Assembly: GCA_048013815.1 (NCBI GenBank)
Contig: CM106586.1
Span: forward strand, 6,696,001 to 6,760,000
From: Setoptus koraiensis
Taxonomy: Eukaryota > Arthropoda
DNA: 64,000 nt
Reading direction: 5' to 3'
Positions within the stretch are counted from its first letter, which is position 1. Each line of letters starts with the position of its first letter. The position numbers were made by a program, and so were the translations under genes. The notes under the pieces were generated by a model. That model was given only the letters and a program-made list of their open reading frames with translations. It searched no databases and was not told the DNA's origin. Shown here piece by piece: positions 60,887 to 64,000 of this stretch.

Positions 60887-63094
60887 TTTACATTGTGTCT
60901 CGGTTACCACTTGTGCATGAGCGATACCGGTTAATCGCGTTCGAGCGGCGCGATCACGTGATTTTATGGGCATTTCTCTGTCTGTTTCTCCCATCGGCGG
61001 CATCATTTTGCCGGGCAGACGATTTGTTGCAACGCCGGCCTCAGTCACAATTGTCGATTGCAGCGAACGATGTGCGACTGTGCGACTCGAAAGTGATCGC
61101 ATTGTGCACAATCGTCACTATGAACATGTTACGCAACACTGCAAGGTGACATATGGCGCTGCGGCGTCGGTGGGAATGAATCGTCGCGCGCGCGAATCAT
61201 TTAAATTATCACCGCTCTCGACTGGTTGCGTACTCACCGTATATTCGCTGTGTATTCGCCGTATATTCACCGGGTTTGTTGGCAGTTCATTCGCATCGAC
61301 CGGCCCGATGCCAACATCACTATCTGGCAGCTCGATCTCACTCGCGGCGCCCGTCTCACTTGCGGCGCCGGGCAAAGCAGCGAGATGAGAGCACAGCCCG
61401 GCCGTCTACCGCATCACCGGCGGCGAGCACCGACCGGCCGGCACCGGTCGGGCGCACCGTTGCGCCGACGGGCCGGCGAACCCGATGAGCACCAGCAATC
61501 AGCACACAAACAGCGGACAAACCGCTTTTTTCATGGGCTCTCGCCGATGAAAAAAGCGGCAGCGGCGGGTTGGCGGGCGCGATTGATCGCCTCTTCTTCT
61601 TATCCGTTCGCCACTCGAAGGAATGCTAATGCTCGCATCGAGAGATAGTGTTTTTTGTGCCATTCCCACCAGTGGCGCTAGCGACAGTTGCGCAACGCAC
61701 CGTGATATGTAGCCAGTCGGCTGCCAGTTATGTAATGGCAAATTCTTGGCCATTCTTTCCCACTGCTCGCTGGCATCATCCCATTGCAAACTGCTGCCGA
61801 TGCAAACTGTTACCAGCAAGCATCCAACTGTCTAGTTGCGGCCTGCGAGTCACCGGCGCCAGTTGCGCAATCTCTGCTCGATCTCCCCCGATCTCATGTC
61901 ATATCATCGATCCCATGTCATATATCACGACGCGAGAGATACCGTCGCAATGGTCGCTGTTTGAGCGGCTCACCTCCGGCCGAACCAAGCTCACAATTGT
62001 CAGACGCGAGTTTGCGCCAGTTTGCTGGCGTGTGTTTGCCCGTTCGCGAGCTGAACCTGATTTCAAAATCCGTTCGGACAATTCCGTTTGCAAGTATGCA
62101 CGATATCGATCGACCGAAATCAAACATTCGAGCGGAAGTCACAGGGCGGGCCGGTGGGCTCACGAGTCGTCGCGAGCCACCCCGAGCCGTCACAGGTAAA
62201 CAGTGATGCGCGGCTCGCGGCGCGGCCGCCGGACGGGCTAAAGGAAAAACAGGAAGAATCGCAAGAATCGCAAGAGTTGGAGCAATTAAAAAGATTGATA
62301 GTGCCGCGCGCGTCGCGGCCGCATTATGTAACATTTCTTTGCGCTGTCAATTCATTTCTGTGTTTGCCTTTCTCTGCCTCTCTGCCTCTCTGCCGCTCTG
62401 TCTTGTCCGTCTCGTGCGCCCCATATTCCCATATTTAACTTGATATTTATCGTCGCATTTGTCGTCATGTTCATCGCCATGTTCATCGTCTTGGTTATCG
62501 TCATCGGGCGAGCTTTTATGAAATTTATTAAACAATATTAAACAATGAACGTGGTGCATTTTGCAACACCGACGCGTCGCCAGCATCCGTCGCCCGTCGG
62601 CCGCTCGATGATTGATGGAGCGCAACTGGTTGTGGCCACCAAACTCGCTTAAAACTCGCCTAATGCTCGCCCATTCGCGTGTAGGTGCTGCGTGGACGAT
62701 GATCGATTTGCTTTCGGGGGCCCAATTGTGCGCGAAAGAGTGTTCTTCGGTGTTGCGAGATGACACACCAACCAGCGCCAAAAGAGGAAACATTTTACAA
62801 GTTGCAGTAAATACTTTTATCGCATCACTAATGGCATGCGACCCACTATCGGGCCCGTCATTCGCACACTATTAGGCTTAGTGTGCTATATAGTGTGTTA
62901 TATAATAGTCATTATATAATAGTTATCATATTATTAATATATGACGACGTGGCACGGTAAATGCGGTCGGCAAATATTGCGCAATATGCGCCCCAGTTTT
63001 GGTTGCATCACCTATATATATAATATACATTATAATGTGTAACAAGTTGGCCAGTTGCTACACTTCGGGTTGCGACACTTTCCAGCCGCTGATC

Positions 63095-63180
63095 CGATTC
63101 GTCGCGATTCTTTGCGCCTCGTTGCGATTCTTTGCGATTCTTTGCGCCTCGTTGCGATTCTCTGCGCTGCGTCCCGATTC
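63095..63180. repeat. Degenerate GCGATTCTTTGCGCCTCGTT tandem repeat
   Basis: Short units GCGATTCTTT and GCGCCTCGTT alternate over about 85 bp. The composite period of about 20-30 nt is irregular. Confidence 0.7.
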
Positions 63181-64000
63181 GCGCAAGTCGAGCCGGTTTT
63201 AAAGTGTCGCAGCACGAGAGGACAACAAACAACAAATTGACACGAGAAGTGTTGAAGCGAAAACTTGAGCGTTGCAAGTTGCACAATGGCCACAAAAGGA
63301 AACCCTTCGCGGCGCCACCAGTTGCTACAAACTGTTGCTCAAGTGGCCCGGCCGGCCACACCGGCTATCAGATGCCGCTTGTCCACATTGGTGGGGCCCA
63401 AAGTGGTGATGATCAATTGGAGCTGCGACGGCGCTGCTTAAGATGCTTATGATTACATAACATTGTTGTTTATTTTGCTTCGCTGATTGCGAGAGGCGCC
63501 GTCCGTTGTTTGCACTTATGTGTGTTGCGACGTTCTTATGGGAACTCACGGCCGGCCAGTTTGCGTGCCAATAACCGACAACTAGAATCAATAGTTGCGT
63601 AACAGACAATCCAATGCTTCCATCACAATCGATTCTAATTTCGATTTCTTTCTCGGCGCCCCACACTGACGCGCAGCCCCACGCTGGTGCGCAGCCCGGG
63701 CCCCATCTGTACGTGCTGGTGTGTGCGTGTTTGGTGCACCTCTCGAGAGTGCCAGTGATCAAGTTCGCTCCAGTTGATTCAAGTGAGACAGCGCCAACTC
63801 AGGTGAGCACTGATATTTGCTGCTGCACCCATTTGTGCGACTATGCACCAACGAACGCTGCCGAATTCGCCAGATTCGCCCGATTCTCCCAATTCGCCCA
63901 ATTCGCAGTTTGAAATGTGCACACAAACAGATGTATTTGTTTGGTGCATCGCGAGCGAAATGTCGCTGCAAATGCACCGACAGAAACTGGTGTTAACCGA

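Larger units (their letters stand above)
56761..64000. other. 3' region of GCLM and block C: no supported gene
   Basis: Up to about 57.2 kb the DNA resembles the preceding gene region. Short frames at 56840-57130 on both strands could be coding but lack a connected exon. From about 57.3 kb the CpG-rich texture of block A returns: TTGCGCAA palindromes, GGCCGGCC strings, CAA/CGA runs (59944-60030) and tandem arrays. A G14 homopolymer is at 57514-57527. ORFs of 100-260 codons here have repeat-derived composition and are not called. Confidence 0.45.

Overview
The window is eukaryotic. Genes are interrupted by short GT-AG introns (43-118 bp where they can be resolved), encoded proteins carry long Gln, Asn, Thr and Asp tracts, and retrotransposon and DNA-transposon remnants are present. 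Gene content (a TSC-complex TBC1D7, a ZFC3H1 with a C3H1 finger and HAT-like repeats, GCLM, and a CdGAP/ARHGAP32-like RhoGAP) is metazoan. The compact introns and CAA/CAG-rich coding sequence fit an arthropod, possibly a mite, but the taxon is inference.

Three compositional blocks are visible. Block A (about 1-35.6 kb) is CpG-rich DNA full of CAA/TTG trinucleotide runs, GGCCGGCC strings, CAGGTG/CACCTG, and the palindromes TTACGTAA and TTGCGCAA. It holds the 5' end of an acidic protein gene (minus, 210-1245), a giant 4,816-codon plus-strand ORF (15245-29695) for a mucin-like low-complexity protein with hydrophobic segments, and the first coding exon of a PDZ protein (minus, 31020-32103). The rest of block A has no gene I can support and consists of short tandem repeats and perfect inverted repeats.

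Block B (about 35.7-57.2 kb) is ordinary AT-rich gene sequence: a tentative 53-residue three-exon gene (plus), a RhoGAP gene (minus), a transposon graveyard at 42.5-47.1 kb around an assembly gap of about 500 N (copia-type Gag, an internally deleted Mutator-like transposase, an intact Gag-like ORF and a diverged direct repeat), then ZFC3H1 (plus) convergent with TBC1D7 (minus), and GCLM (plus) divergent from TBC1D7. These are unrelated housekeeping and signalling genes (nuclear RNA decay, mTORC1 control, glutathione synthesis, Rho signalling) and nothing suggests that they act as one system.

Block C (about 57.3-64 kb) returns to the block A texture and has no gene I can support.

The features most worth a second look are the giant ORF, with its 3-kb stop-free Cys/Tyr-rich 5' part lying upstream of a more conventional signal-peptide-like start, and the excess of dyad-symmetric DNA (bZIP-type palindromes and short perfect hairpins) in blocks A and C.
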